Of a stretch of DNA of 27,816 bases, positions 20,770 through 27,816 are shown piece after piece. The first letter of the stretch is position 1; every line of letters starts with the position of its first letter. The translations under genes and the position numbers were made by a program. The notes below the pieces were generated by a model, which ran no database searches, was not told the origin of the DNA, and saw only the letters and a list, made by a program, of their open reading frames with translations. This DNA comes from a virus: IMG/VR virus record IMGVR_UViG_3300032006_000068, positions 1-27,816 of that record. One strand, written 5' to 3'.

Positions 20770-21600
20770 TTAAGACTCGTCGGCGGTAATTTCGCCGAAG
20801 GCGGTAGGCTGAGTGGCAGCCACACCGTAAACAACCCTGGCTCTAACGCCAGTTTCGAACGCTGCGTCACGACGGACTAGTTCAATGGTTGGCGCTTGCT
20901 GAACCGCAAGGCTGATGCCCATGCTGTGCCCATACATGTACGCGTAGTTGTTCGAGCTGATGTTAACCAAGTTGTTCGAGATGTACACGTCGAAACCAGC
21001 TGCGCGACCAACAATGCCGTTAGCCATTGCGTTGTCGCCCATTTCAGTTGCTCTCTGGAAGTCTGCTGACTCGAGTAATGCAGTCATGCCTTTCGGGCGG
21101 ACCACCAGCCATCTGCCTTGCTGGGGCACGTTAGCAGCGTTTAATTGCTCCGCAGCTGTAGTCAGTACTCCGTCCCAAGGGTCAGTAGTACCAACATCCC
21201 AAGCTATATCAGTTAACGTGCTGGACGTATAAAGTCCCGCCACGCCCTGGTCAATTTGGTCAGCCAAACCGTAAGCGATACGGTCTGCGAAACCATTAAT
21301 TTGGTCAACACCAGTTTGACCCTGAAGGACGTTTTTGTCATCCAAGGACACGGCGCCGTAGTAATCCTGATTAAGGGAGATACTAACGGTGCTGGAGCTT
21401 TCAGCCGCGTACGTCACGCTACCGGAGTAAGCGCCAGCTGTGACGTTGCCGAACTTCTGTGCGTGGATGGTGTCGCCTTGTCCTTGTACGGCGCTCTCGT
21501 AATCCCGGTTGGCCAACTGACCAAGCACCAGGCTTTTATCGAGCGTGTCTAGAAGACGTGCGGACCATACCTCTGGAATGAAATCATTAGGGTAAGCCAT
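20770..21600 (-). CDS. Major capsid protein (HK97 fold, P22-coat-like)
   Basis: 276 residues starting MAYPNDFIPEVWSARLLDTL, with the FIPExW-A-xxL opening common to P22-coat-like major capsid proteins, then GDTIHAQKFG, LDDKNVLQGQTGVDQINGFA, RWLVVRPKGMTALLESADFQ and FDVYISNNLV (the late P-domain/spine strands). It follows the scaffold gene. A stem-loop at its 5' side overlaps the scaffold stop, and GAAAGAGG is the ribosome site. Confidence 0.9.
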   Translation of the reverse strand: MAYPNDFIPEVWSARLLDTLDKSLVLGQLANRDYESAVQGQGDTIHAQKFGNVTAGAYSGSVTYAAESSSTVSISLNQDYYGAVSLDDKNVLQGQTGVDQINGFADRIAYGLADQIDQGVAGLYTSSTLTDIAWDVGTTDPWDGVLTTAAEQLNAANVPQQGRWLVVRPKGMTALLESADFQRATEMGDNAMANGIVGRAAGFDVYISNNLVNISSNNYAYMYGHSMGISLAVQQAPTIELVRRDAAFETGVRARVVYGVAATQPTAFGEITADES

Positions 21601-21616
21601 TTACTTGCCTCTTTCT

Positions 21617-21636
21617 CCGACTAGTCTTGTAGTCGG
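21617..21636 (-). other. Stem-loop between scaffold and capsid genes
   Basis: CCGACTA (21617-21623) pairs with TAGTCGG (21630-21636) around a 6-base loop. It covers the scaffold stop codon and lies just before the capsid ribosome site, so it may define an mRNA end or tune translation. No T tract follows. Confidence 0.5.
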
Positions 21637-22235
21637 TGTGAATTGCGCCTCACCCAAGCAACGCGAGCAGCTGAACCCTCGGGACCAACGGCCTCGAGTG
21701 CCTTCCGGAAAGACTCCCTGCTCAATGGGCTTTGTCCATCGTCAGCAACGGAGCCACCCGGATTAGTCACGTTAATTGGTGCGGGCTTAGTGTCTGTAGG
21801 CTTTAAGAAAGGCCACTTTTCAACAACTTTGACCGGGTCAATGACGCCTTCTTCGTTCACGAAGTCAGCGCTATTCTCACCAATAAGACTTACAGCAGCG
21901 TCAGCGTCCGCCACTTCCCCCGTCAAACGGGCGACAGCGTTAGCCTTAACGGTCTCGGCTCTACTAGCACTAAGTTCAGCTTCGAGGCCCGTTATTTTTG
22001 CCGTGAGGCGTTCCTGCTCGGTCATTTGTTGTAGTCGTAACTCTTCCTGTGCCGCTTTTTGGTCTGATTCCAACTGCTCCGCTTTCAGCCTGTGTTTCTT
22101 GGCTTCCTCGCGTAGTCGTTTTACGTAATCCAACGGAAACGACTGCTGTTGGTCCTGGCCTTCAGCTGGAACCTGTCCAACTTCAGGCGGTGGCGCTTCG
22201 GCTGCATCGACAACCTTCGCTTTGTCTTCGCTCAT
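21621..22235 (-). CDS. Scaffolding protein
   Basis: The start is ATG 22235 (GAGGG upstream) instead of 22268. The 204 residues have the classic plan: acidic, disordered N-terminus (AAEAPPPEVGQVPAEGQDQQ), then PLDYVKRLREEAKKHRLKAE and a coiled coil to about residue 95 (QEELRLQQMTEQERLTAKIT), ending in a basic, Arg-rich region (GPEGSAARVAWVRRNSHRLQ). It organises the procapsid and leaves on DNA packaging. The gene sits between the MuF-like head gene and major capsid. Confidence 0.88.
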   Translation of the reverse strand: MSEDKAKVVDAAEAPPPEVGQVPAEGQDQQQSFPLDYVKRLREEAKKHRLKAEQLESDQKAAQEELRLQQMTEQERLTAKITGLEAELSASRAETVKANAVARLTGEVADADAAVSLIGENSADFVNEEGVIDPVKVVEKWPFLKPTDTKPAPINVTNPGGSVADDGQSPLSRESFRKALEAVGPEGSAARVAWVRRNSHRLQD

Positions 22236-22265
22236 TGTCCACACCCTCTCGGTGCCCTCAAGCAC

Positions 22266-22329
22266 CAAAATAAAAGGGGCAAAATATTAACCCCTCACCA
22301 GTCACGCTATTAATAGATTTAACGTGACT
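22266..22329 (-). terminator. Two hairpins between MuF-like and scaffold genes
   Basis: AGTCACG (22300-22306) pairs with CGTGACT (22323-22329). Next on the minus strand AGGGG (22295-22291) pairs with CCCCT (22279-22275), followed by TTTATTTT, a weak rho-independent terminator form. They fill the 100-base gap before the scaffold start and may reduce readthrough or stabilise capsid mRNA. Confidence 0.5.
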
Positions 22330-22335
22330 CCTAAC

Positions 22336-22971
22336 CTAATTACGTTGGAACCGCTTGAACTCAAAGTCATTAGCGGAAACCTGCCTCAAGTACTGTAGCG
22401 CGTGGCCACAATTAGCCCACTCGCCAGCCTGAGCACGGTCCCAGTCCCTAGGGCCGTACACGGCCGCACCAGCGTTCGGGCCGCCAGGTAAGACGAATAG
22501 CTCTTTCTCTGGTAACGCCATTCCCTCGAGAGCGTCATGGTAATCCCGATGCACTTTACGGGGGAACACTCTTATCCATCGTTTCCAAGGTGCTCCGGCT
22601 TCTGCGGCTGAGTCACTCGCCGCGTCATCCTGACCGTGCCAGACGCCCAATCTAGCGCTTACGCCGCTTATGTTTTGCGCCTGTATTCGACTAACCTTCC
22701 CAGCTTTAATGCTCGTAGTGAGTTGACTACTGAAAGCCAGCGCATGCTCTCGCGCCCTAATTCTAATACTCCTCAATTGCGCACGATTAACCTCCTTAGG
22801 AAGGCCCAAGGAATGAGCATGGAACAAACGCCCTGCTCTTTGGCCCTCCAAATAAGACCGACTGAGTAACTCCTCCACCTGCCTCGTTGTTGGGTCATCT
22901 AGGGCTCTCGCCCTCGGTAAAATGCGGTTGAACGCCCTCCGCAATAGACGCGCTAGCCTACTGAGCAGCAT
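22336..22971 (-). CDS. Minor head protein, Mu gpF-like
   Basis: The 211-residue protein follows the portal gene directly (start shares a base with its stop). Its C-terminal half has KRWIRVFPRKVHRDYHDALE, LPEKELFVLP, AAVYGPRDWDRAQAGEWANC: the W-x-x-x-x-x-x-R-x-x-H-x-x-L-x-G, E-x-F, P-x-x, NC order of MuF domains. Such proteins are made in small numbers, enter the head and may be ejected with DNA. The classic NCRC ending is degenerate (NCGHAL). Confidence 0.8.
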   Translation of the reverse strand: MLLSRLARLLRRAFNRILPRARALDDPTTRQVEELLSRSYLEGQRAGRLFHAHSLGLPKEVNRAQLRSIRIRAREHALAFSSQLTTSIKAGKVSRIQAQNISGVSARLGVWHGQDDAASDSAAEAGAPWKRWIRVFPRKVHRDYHDALEGMALPEKELFVLPGGPNAGAAVYGPRDWDRAQAGEWANCGHALQYLRQVSANDFEFKRFQRN

Positions 22972-24350
22972 TATCCGCTAGTTAGGAACGTATCAGGGTC
23001 AATAATTTGACTTTGGCTACTTATCCACTCCGTAACGTCATCATCGCTCCATGTTGGGTATAAGTCCTTGACCTTGTTCACCGTGACGCTCAGAGGCACA
23101 ATCCCCTCCTGAAAAAGCTTAATGGCGGTATCAACCTCACTCAAGTAGTCCTTCTGTTTAAACGGAGTAACACTGACAGCGCCAATTTCTGTACCCGCTA
23201 TGTTAGCTAAGTCCGTAGTGACCTCGGTCAATAACTCCGATAAGTCACGAGCGTAACCTTGGTTAGAAAGCTGGGCGCTTAAATTCGCTTCTTTCAGCGC
23301 CTCTCCGCTTGGTGTGGCCGTACCAAGAAAACCACCCGGTAGGTTAACGTCCATCCGGACGCGCTCCGCCCTCATGGCCCTCTCTTCCCTCAATTCCTTC
23401 AGGTTGCCGGGCTCTAACCAGTCCACGGTTGCGTCCTTAGTGCCTGTCCAAACTTCCCCAGGACCAACAACCGCTCTTGATTTCGATTCACCGTCAACAT
23501 CAACGCCACCCAACGCCAACAGCATTGGATATCCAGCTAATTCCTCAGCCAGGATGAGCCTTGCGTCCGTAGCCCAAAGAGCTTTAATGGTGGGCAGGGC
23601 TCTCTCTATCTCCCCGATAGCCAAGCCGTCTGTAGTCCAACTCCTGACCCTAAAGCGAGGTCTGGAAGTGTTCTCATCAATGCTGACTGGGTTTTTTTGG
23701 AGGTCAGTAGGGTCATCCAAGCCCCTCCACAGAGTGCGTTTAGAAAAACCACCCGTGGTGTCATCAGACCAGTCCCATACCTCCACAGCCCAAGAGCCAG
23801 CGTCATCCATGATGATGTTGCGGCTGTCACCATCATCAAAATCACTCCGGCTGTCTGGATTTGACGGAATGAACGAATGGGGGACCTCTTGCCAAGTGCG
23901 ATAAAGCCCAATTACGTTATCCTTGTTATCGTCCTGCGTGATGGGCTCGATAACGCCGCCTAATCGAGTGATGGTCTGAGTGCCTTCCTCTGTATCGTGA
24001 GCCACGCAAGCCATGATGCCGATTGAGAGGTACGTTTCGAGTAACCTTCTGGATAAACTCCGCAAATCAATAGTGTGGAGCATCTCTTGACTGTCTTCAG
24101 TATCAACCGCGATGGTTCCGATGATACTAGGTATCTTTTTCTCCAAAATCTGTGGACCGACTGACTGGCACTGATTCAAAGCCCGATTCCAAGCCTCAGC
24201 CCTAGTGGCGTTACGAGCCGCAGGCATTAACTCCCCACTGTTAGGCCGCCAAACACCAGCTGCGATGTCTAGCGCCTCGTCCGCCGTGTCAATACGACCA
24301 CGAGCCGCCCTGAGTTGTAACTCTCGTAATTGTTCAAGTGCTATACCCAT
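22971..24350 (-). CDS. Portal protein
   Basis: 459 residues between terminase and MuF-like genes. Helical entry (ELQLRAARGRIDTADEALDI), long central clip and stem, GGFLGTATPSGEALKEANLS (a portal SGxALK motif of SPP1 gp6-type) and C-terminal crown helices (YLSEVDTAIKLFQEGIVPLS) are as expected. The dodecameric ring is the DNA gate and terminase docking site. Confidence 0.9.
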   Translation of the reverse strand: MGIALEQLRELQLRAARGRIDTADEALDIAAGVWRPNSGELMPAARNATRAEAWNRALNQCQSVGPQILEKKIPSIIGTIAVDTEDSQEMLHTIDLRSLSRRLLETYLSIGIMACVAHDTEEGTQTITRLGGVIEPITQDDNKDNVIGLYRTWQEVPHSFIPSNPDSRSDFDDGDSRNIIMDDAGSWAVEVWDWSDDTTGGFSKRTLWRGLDDPTDLQKNPVSIDENTSRPRFRVRSWTTDGLAIGEIERALPTIKALWATDARLILAEELAGYPMLLALGGVDVDGESKSRAVVGPGEVWTGTKDATVDWLEPGNLKELREERAMRAERVRMDVNLPGGFLGTATPSGEALKEANLSAQLSNQGYARDLSELLTEVTTDLANIAGTEIGAVSVTPFKQKDYLSEVDTAIKLFQEGIVPLSVTVNKVKDLYPTWSDDDVTEWISSQSQIIDPDTFLTSG

Positions 24351-24362
24351 AAAACAACTCCC

Positions 24363-25562
24363 CTAAAGCCCCATCGCTTGTTGCAAGGCTTGTCGACTAG
24401 TGCTCACGTTACCTTTAAGGCTGTAATGAAGTGACGCTAAACTATCAACATCGTCATCAGCCTCGTTCATGCCTGGTTCCCCTACAAAATGACTCAAATT
24501 CTCCGCAAGCTTACCGCTCCAGGGTAGGCCAAATGGAATTTGTATCATGCCACTATTCCAATCCGCAGCGGCCGGCTGAGAAGCGTAAAACTTACCCGTG
24601 AAATTCTTATCTCCTGACGAACGCAAACAATCGTTAATCCGTACTCCCACACTATTCTCTATATAAGCTTTCGTAGCAGCCTCAGTGCCTCCCAAACGCC
24701 CATAGACAGGCTTCGGGAACGTAGTCAATACTGGACTCCACTGCTCAATCTTTTGCTTCGCTGAATAATACTTCGTAACATAAACAACTCCATTAGAACC
24801 AAGAACGCCACCTATAAAAACCGTACTATCTCCACCGTTCTCAGTGTACGCAAAATCAACGCCCGTTCCCATTTTGCCAACCCCTTGTTGCTCCTCCCCC
24901 GGACTGTAAAACGTCGGAGGGCCAAACACCTGACCTCCACTGTCGATAAAGCGTCCGTAGAGCTCTTGCTCTTTAAAGGCGCCACTGTAAGCCTGATTTA
25001 GGCTATCAATGTACTCCTTCGGTAAATGAGGATTATCGAACGTTGAAGCCCTGAAGGTTTCGACGTCGTCCCCTTCCACTAGCTCCCGAAGCCATTGGGA
25101 CCGTTTGGGCGTTGTAGTAATCCACAATTGGCCGGGCGCGAGCCGTAAACGACCTAATGTAACCCGGTAAGCATCCTCATTCATTAACCCCGCTTCGTCC
25201 AATCCCGCCCAGTTCACGTTCACACCCCTCAGCCTCTCCGGGTTATCAGCTGACCTCAACCAAATTCTGGTGTCGTTAATTAAACGTATGACCATCTCGC
25301 TTTTATTGAAATCCGCTATGAAGGGCCTAAAGTGTTTAGTCAAAGTCTCCACTAAAATATCTCGAACCATTGGATAAGTCGGCTCCACCAGTAACCCCAG
25401 GCTTCCCCTGGGTTGACTGAATGCCTTGATAATTGATGCAAACGTCTTCCCGCTACCCAGCCCGCCGATATAAGCACTAATCCTAGATTGAGAGTTGATA
25501 AACCCTTTTTGGGCGGGCAGTGGCTGGAATTTGAGTTCCGCCGTTCGCGTCTCTAGCGTCAT
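24363..25562 (-). CDS. terL: Terminase large subunit
   Basis: 399 residues: Walker A GGLGSGKT (33-40), Walker B NWAGLDEAG with Asp-Glu 122-123, a coupling motif TTTPK, then the RNaseH-like nuclease with TGVDFAYTENGGDST near 233 and ADDDVDSLASL near the end as metal ligands. It packages DNA through the portal and cuts concatemers. Its start overlaps the small-subunit stop. Confidence 0.95.
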   Translation of the reverse strand: MTLETRTAELKFQPLPAQKGFINSQSRISAYIGGLGSGKTFASIIKAFSQPRGSLGLLVEPTYPMVRDILVETLTKHFRPFIADFNKSEMVIRLINDTRIWLRSADNPERLRGVNVNWAGLDEAGLMNEDAYRVTLGRLRLAPGQLWITTTPKRSQWLRELVEGDDVETFRASTFDNPHLPKEYIDSLNQAYSGAFKEQELYGRFIDSGGQVFGPPTFYSPGEEQQGVGKMGTGVDFAYTENGGDSTVFIGGVLGSNGVVYVTKYYSAKQKIEQWSPVLTTFPKPVYGRLGGTEAATKAYIENSVGVRINDCLRSSGDKNFTGKFYASQPAAADWNSGMIQIPFGLPWSGKLAENLSHFVGEPGMNEADDDVDSLASLHYSLKGNVSTSRQALQQAMGL

Positions 25563-25912
25563 TCAACCATGTTGATATGAATATCGGTCCGCACGTCACC
25601 TTGTATGGCGTGCTCCTGCCGCTCTACGAAGCCTCGGCCTCTTCCTAAAGTGCGTAATGTCAGCTGTATCGCCCAGGGTTGACCTTCCTCAACGGCCTCA
25701 CGAAGTTTGTTCTGGGCCACGTCCAGACCGTAGTCGGCTGCCTCCTCGCGTGCCTCCCGCACTGTCGGGTGTTCTTCTAAATACCTATAAATGACCTTGC
25801 GGTCGCAGCCAAGCTGTCTAGCTGCCGCTGCTACCATGCCATTACTACTACGCAATGCATCCGCCACTTTCTTTGGCGTCATGGGCCTAGCTCGTCTTGT
25901 TTTTTGGGTCAT
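25559..25912 (-). CDS. terS: Terminase small subunit
   Basis: The 117-residue protein has a helix-turn-helix (VADALRSSNGMVAAAARQLG then CDRKVIYRYLEEHPTVREA) for packaging-site recognition, and a helical oligomerisation core (AEEADYGLDVAQNKLREAVE-like EEAADYGLDVAQNKLREAV). It heads the late operon. The ATG at 25912 has AGGAG nine bases upstream (25926-25922). Confidence 0.88.
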   Translation of the reverse strand: MTQKTRRARPMTPKKVADALRSSNGMVAAAARQLGCDRKVIYRYLEEHPTVREAREEAADYGLDVAQNKLREAVEEGQPWAIQLTLRTLGRGRGFVERQEHAIQGDVRTDIHINMVE

Positions 25913-25938
25913 CAGTCCCTACTCCTATCATAAGAGTA

Positions 25939-25967
25939 GCCCCCGTGCTCTTCCAAACCACGGGGGC
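25939..25967 (-). other. 9-bp hairpin in late leader
   Basis: GCCCCCGTG (25939-25947) pairs perfectly with CACGGGGGC (25959-25967) around 11 bases. It lies just upstream of the terminase small-subunit ribosome site, in the untranslated leader. It could be an RNA element, or part of a packaging (cos/pac) site, which often sits next to the small-subunit gene. Confidence 0.55.
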
Positions 25968-25993
25968 ATTCCAACCAGCTCACAGGGCGCAGA

Positions 25994-26034
25994 GGCCAGC
26001 GCTTGCGTGCTTGAGACAGGGGCAGCGCTGGGCC
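25994..26034 (-). other. Bulged hairpin in late leader
   Basis: GGCC+AGCGCT (25994-26003) pairs with AGCGCT+G+GGCC (26024-26034), ten pairs with one bulged G and a 20-base loop. It is the upstream of two hairpins between the late promoters and the terminase genes. Confidence 0.5.
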
Positions 26035-26039
26035 TTTGG

Positions 26040-26084
26040 ATTAACGCCCTTAGCCATTATACGTTAATGAGTGAATAACGTCCA
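26040..26084 (-). promoter_or_regulatory. Candidate late promoter P1 with overlapping inverted repeat
   Basis: On the minus strand a perfect TATAAT (26061-26056) follows TGGACG (26084-26079) at 17 bases. ATTAACG (26040-26046) and CGTTAAT (26062-26068) are a perfect inverted repeat flanking the -10, as an operator would. A repressor bound here would block this promoter. Confidence 0.55.
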
Positions 26085-26093
26085 ACCTAAGGC

Positions 26094-26122
26094 TTAATAA
26101 CACAAAACACGCGAAATGTCAA
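26094..26122 (-). promoter_or_regulatory. Candidate late promoter P2
   Basis: Minus-strand TTGACA (26122-26117), 17-base spacer, TATTAA (26099-26094). The -35 is a perfect match and begins one base from the long hairpin at 26124-26160. It would transcribe the terminase-to-tail operon, upstream of P1. Confidence 0.62.
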
Positions 26123-26123
26123 G

Positions 26124-26160
26124 GGTGGTCCCGGGGAAAGGAAGGAAACCCGGGACCACC
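26124..26160. terminator. 12-bp perfect hairpin at the end of the rep operon
   Basis: GGTGGTCCCGGG (26124-26135) pairs perfectly with CCCGGGACCACC (26149-26160) around 13 purine-rich bases. It lies 14 bases after the stop of the 26175 gene, so it may end the leftward rep operon; there is no T tract. It abuts the P2 -35, so it could instead be an activator or repressor site for late transcription. Confidence 0.6.
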
Positions 26161-26174
26161 TAAGAATGTAGCAT

Positions 26175-26621
26175 CTACAGCACAACAGCTACATCAATAA
26201 TTTTTCGGCTTGATGACAGCAAAGGCCTAGATGGACGTTTGTTTAGGTTCAGCTGGTAGCCCGCAGCGTTGCCCTTCCTTTGGTATATGGGGTAGGGACG
26301 CCTCAGAACGCGGGCATCTTTCGTCATGCTCTCCAAAAACCAGAATGATAACTCTCGGCGTTCTACGTCTATTAGCTCGTTTTCCACCACGTCAATATAA
26401 GCTTGTCTCGAGAGGCGCAACGTATGCGCAGTGATTCCGAGTGGTTCGTCTGCTTCGACCGAGATGTCTATTGTGGCTGGTGATTCGTCTGACCCTTTAC
26501 CTGAGGAAGTGCGTGTAGGACGAGAATTATGATGATGATGCCAGCGTGATGTGCCGTTAGCAATGAACCATAATTCTGTTAATAGTAGTTCCGCTCCTAA
26601 CCGCCTAGAGTTCCTATTCAT
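26175..26621 (-). CDS. Hypothetical protein at the end of the rep operon
   Basis: 148 residues; I do not recognise it. A basic start (MNRNSRRLGAELLLTELWFI) leads to a flexible His/Ser-rich segment (RWHHHHNSRPTRTSSGKGSD), then a more ordered half (LGITAHTLRLSRQAYIDVVE and RRELSFWFLESMTKDARVLR) with a basic C-terminus. It is the last gene before the late promoters, the place where several phages encode their late regulator, so a transcription role is possible. AAGG is a weak ribosome site. Confidence 0.58.
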   Translation of the reverse strand: MNRNSRRLGAELLLTELWFIANGTSRWHHHHNSRPTRTSSGKGSDESPATIDISVEADEPLGITAHTLRLSRQAYIDVVENELIDVERRELSFWFLESMTKDARVLRRPYPIYQRKGNAAGYQLNLNKRPSRPLLSSSRKIIDVAVVL

Positions 26622-26645
26622 GCCTTGTGTAACGTTTGTTCAACG

Positions 26646-26981
26646 TTATTCCTTTTTGCATAATTCTTTTAGGTCTGCCTCTAGTGCGCCGCTCAATATT
26701 TGGTCTGGGGTATAACGGAGCACCCTGTAGCCATAATGAACCACGGCCGTATTGTACTTCTCGATATCTGCCCGGAAGCCCTTACCAGTCGTGTGGCGCG
26801 ACTTTCTCCAGGTTCCACCCTCGATTTCAATACCGATTTTCCAGGGTTCGTTGGGGATACAGTAGTCAAAGCGCCATCGCCTTTTTAAGCTCTTGGCAAA
26901 GCTGAATTCGGCTACCCAAGTAAAATGCATGCTTGATAACAACTCTTCCACGTAGAGACTGGCCGCCGTCTTGTTGGTCAC
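26646..26981 (-). CDS. Vsr/DUF559-like PD-(D/E)XK endonuclease
   Basis: 111 residues with RRWRFDYCIP (Asp39), KIGIEIEGGTW (Glu52/Glu54), SRHTTGKGFRADIEKYNTAV and YRVLRYTPDQI. This RWRFDxxxP, IExEGGxW, SRHxxGxGFxxDxEKYN, GxRVLRxTPxQ order is a well-known small phage nuclease usually placed beside replication genes, like RusA or recombination nucleases. GTG start overlaps the upstream stop (TAGTG). Probable role: recombination or branched-DNA cleavage. Confidence 0.82.
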   Translation of the reverse strand: MTNKTAASLYVEELLSSMHFTWVAEFSFAKSLKRRWRFDYCIPNEPWKIGIEIEGGTWRKSRHTTGKGFRADIEKYNTAVVHYGYRVLRYTPDQILSGALEADLKELCKKE

Positions 26982-27193
26982 TAGAGCTTATTGTACCCTA
27001 CAGGCCGCGAGTGTAAGCCCTCTAGTGGGGTGCCATCGTCTGCCTTAATGCTGACACTGAAGTACTCATCATCAATGATGAGACGCTCATCACGCTTAAT
27101 TATTGCTTCAGCTAATTGTGGATGATAATTCAATATAACGTCCTTAAGTAAGACCCTCAGTTGGGCTTGTTGTTTAGTGAGCTTTCTACCCAT
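26981..27193 (-). CDS. Small hypothetical protein in rep operon
   Basis: 70 residues (MGRKLTKQQAQLRVLLKDVI, YHPQLAEAIIKRDERLIIDD, EYFSVSIKADDGTPLEGLHS). ATG 27193 overlaps the rep stop by eight bases and its stop overlaps the nuclease start by one base. It is likely a helix-then-beta small soluble protein. Family unknown; context suggests replication or recombination. Confidence 0.62.
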   Translation of the reverse strand: MGRKLTKQQAQLRVLLKDVILNYHPQLAEAIIKRDERLIIDDEYFSVSIKADDGTPLEGLHSRPVGYNKL

Positions 27194-27816
27194 TGTTCAC
27201 CGCGAGTCGTTGCATCAACTCCCTAGCCCTCTGTTCCAATTCGTTGCGCTGGGTATTTTGCAATGCCTCCTCCGTCCTTTCTTTGAATTCTACGCGTTGC
27301 CCTCTAACTGGCCTCCAATCCGGGTGATTCCGGTTAGCCCTGTCTCCCCCCTCCAGCTCCTGAGACGAACGAGAAGACGGCGAGCGCAACCAACTCACAT
27401 CCAAACCAATCCAGCCATTCTCCAAAGCCTTAGAAAGCAACTCATTAGCTCGCGGGCCGGCCGCAAAAAGCTTAGCCACAAGCCGCTTGCATGATTGTTT
27501 CGTAACCCCTTTACGGAGCTCCCGCCTATGAGAAAGGAAGGAAATCCAGAGCTCCCTAGACACACCTGAAGGTAGGTCAATATCTTCAAATTGTTCTTTG
27601 GGGCTTGTGTTCTTGGGTTTTGCTCTCATGTTCTTCTCATTCTTGGGGCTTTTGCTTTTTGGTTTTGGTTGTGTTTTCTCTAAATTCCCCATATGTTTTT
27701 TATTTAAGCTTTTATTTTCTTTAAGAGTGGCAACTGTGGTTGACACTGATTCGCGTCCCGTGGCAACTGTGGTTGACACCCCCCCTTCTTCCGTGTCGTC
27801 TCCAGTTGCCAGGATG
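27186..27816 (-). CDS. Replication initiator, lambda O-like, C-terminal part (gene begins at 418 in the circle)
   Basis: A GTG at 27779 could start a truncated form, but the frame is open through the contig end. In the circle it joins the winged-helix domain starting at 418. This part contains the iteron-coded STTVAT repeats, a Lys/Asn/Pro-rich linker, then FEDIDLPSGVSRELWISFLS with VTKQSCKRLVAKLFAAGPRA and ALENGWIGLDVSW, the common C-terminal domain of phage O/DnaT-like replication proteins (LWxxFLxHR, T-x-x-x-x-x-L, SIENGWKGI). The end is charged and helical. The variable codon at 27692-27690 is Met here and Ile in the left copy. Confidence 0.85.
   Translation of the reverse strand, partial: ILATGDDTEEGGVSTTVATGRESVSTTVATLKENKSLNKKHMGNLEKTQPKPKSKSPKNEKNMRAKPKNTSPKEQFEDIDLPSGVSRELWISFLSHRRELRKGVTKQSCKRLVAKLFAAGPRANELLSKALENGWIGLDVSWLRSPSSRSSQELEGGDRANRNHPDWRPVRGQRVEFKERTEEALQNTQRNELEQRARELMQRLAVNNG
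27674..27816. repeat. Terminal direct repeat, right copy
   Basis: Copy of bases 1-143 with C at 27690 where the left copy has T at 17. It includes the iterons at 27727-27746, 27760-27779 and 27793-27812. See the left copy for the interpretation as circle closure. Confidence 0.93.

Noticed and set aside
23314-23904. 196-codon plus-strand open frame
   Set aside because: Antisense to the portal gene, with shadow-like composition and no start signal.
25913-26174. tRNA-like or riboswitch RNA in the late leader
   Set aside because: Hairpins are present but no cloverleaf, T-loop consensus or known riboswitch core could be seen.
26646-26981. Very-short-patch repair partner of the cytosine methyltransferase
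   Set aside because: The nuclease is only fold-level similar to Vsr and matches small phage recombination nucleases better; it lies in a different operon from the methyltransferase.
1-27816. CRISPR array, insertion sequence or transposase
   Set aside because: No regularly spaced repeats other than the three iterons, and no transposase motifs in any frame I examined.

Overview
The window is an essentially complete genome of a small tailed phage (siphovirus-type gene set, about 27.7 kb) of a bacterium, probably Gram-negative. Bases 1-143 are repeated at 27674-27816 with a single mismatch, so the contig closes into a circle (or concatemer joint) of about 27,673 bp. Joining the ends restores a 301-residue lambda-O-like replication initiator on the minus strand that is otherwise cut in two. 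No integrase, CI-type repressor, DNA polymerase, helicase, tRNA or CRISPR array is visible. The host cannot be named from the sequence; strong Shine-Dalgarno sites, sigma70-type promoters and a FlgJ-like glucosaminidase lysin fit a Gram-negative proteobacterium-like host.

Layout. (1) Replication block, minus strand, across the joint (418 down through the contig ends to 26175): rep gene with an internal origin-like array of three 20-bp palindromic iterons at an exact 33-bp pitch beside a very AT-rich tract, then a small gene, a PD-(D/E)XK-type nuclease and an unknown protein. (2) Divergent control region 419-782 with two related double-hairpin elements and a strong rightward promoter. (3) Rightward early/accessory operon 783-6261: AT-rich orphan cytosine methyltransferase, an AP2-like/GIY-YIG-like protein, two ribbon-helix-helix proteins, two tiny membrane proteins missed by normal length cut-offs, a probable PD-(D/E)XK nuclease and several unknown small proteins. 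(4) An 87-bp convergent gap (6262-6348) holding a perfect 16-bp chromosomal parS palindrome and a strong bidirectional hairpin. (5) Leftward late operon 25912-6349: terminase small and large subunits, portal, MuF-like head protein, scaffold, major capsid protein, head-tail connectors, tail proteins, a tail chaperone pair joined by a canonical G GGA AAC -1 frameshift site, tape measure, tail/baseplate and receptor-type proteins, lysin, holin-like and exported proteins, and a metallophosphoesterase. (6) A late control region 25913-26174 with two candidate promoters, a 12-bp perfect hairpin and structured leader RNA.

How it fits together. The O-like protein probably binds the iterons inside its own gene and recruits the host replisome. 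Late genes form one long leftward transcription unit whose levels seem tuned by internal hairpins and terminators and by the frameshift. The most unusual element is the parS site: the phage encodes no visible ParA or ParB, so it probably engages host ParB, for instance to ride on host segregation as an extrachromosomal phage-plasmid or to influence transcription or replication where the two operons meet.
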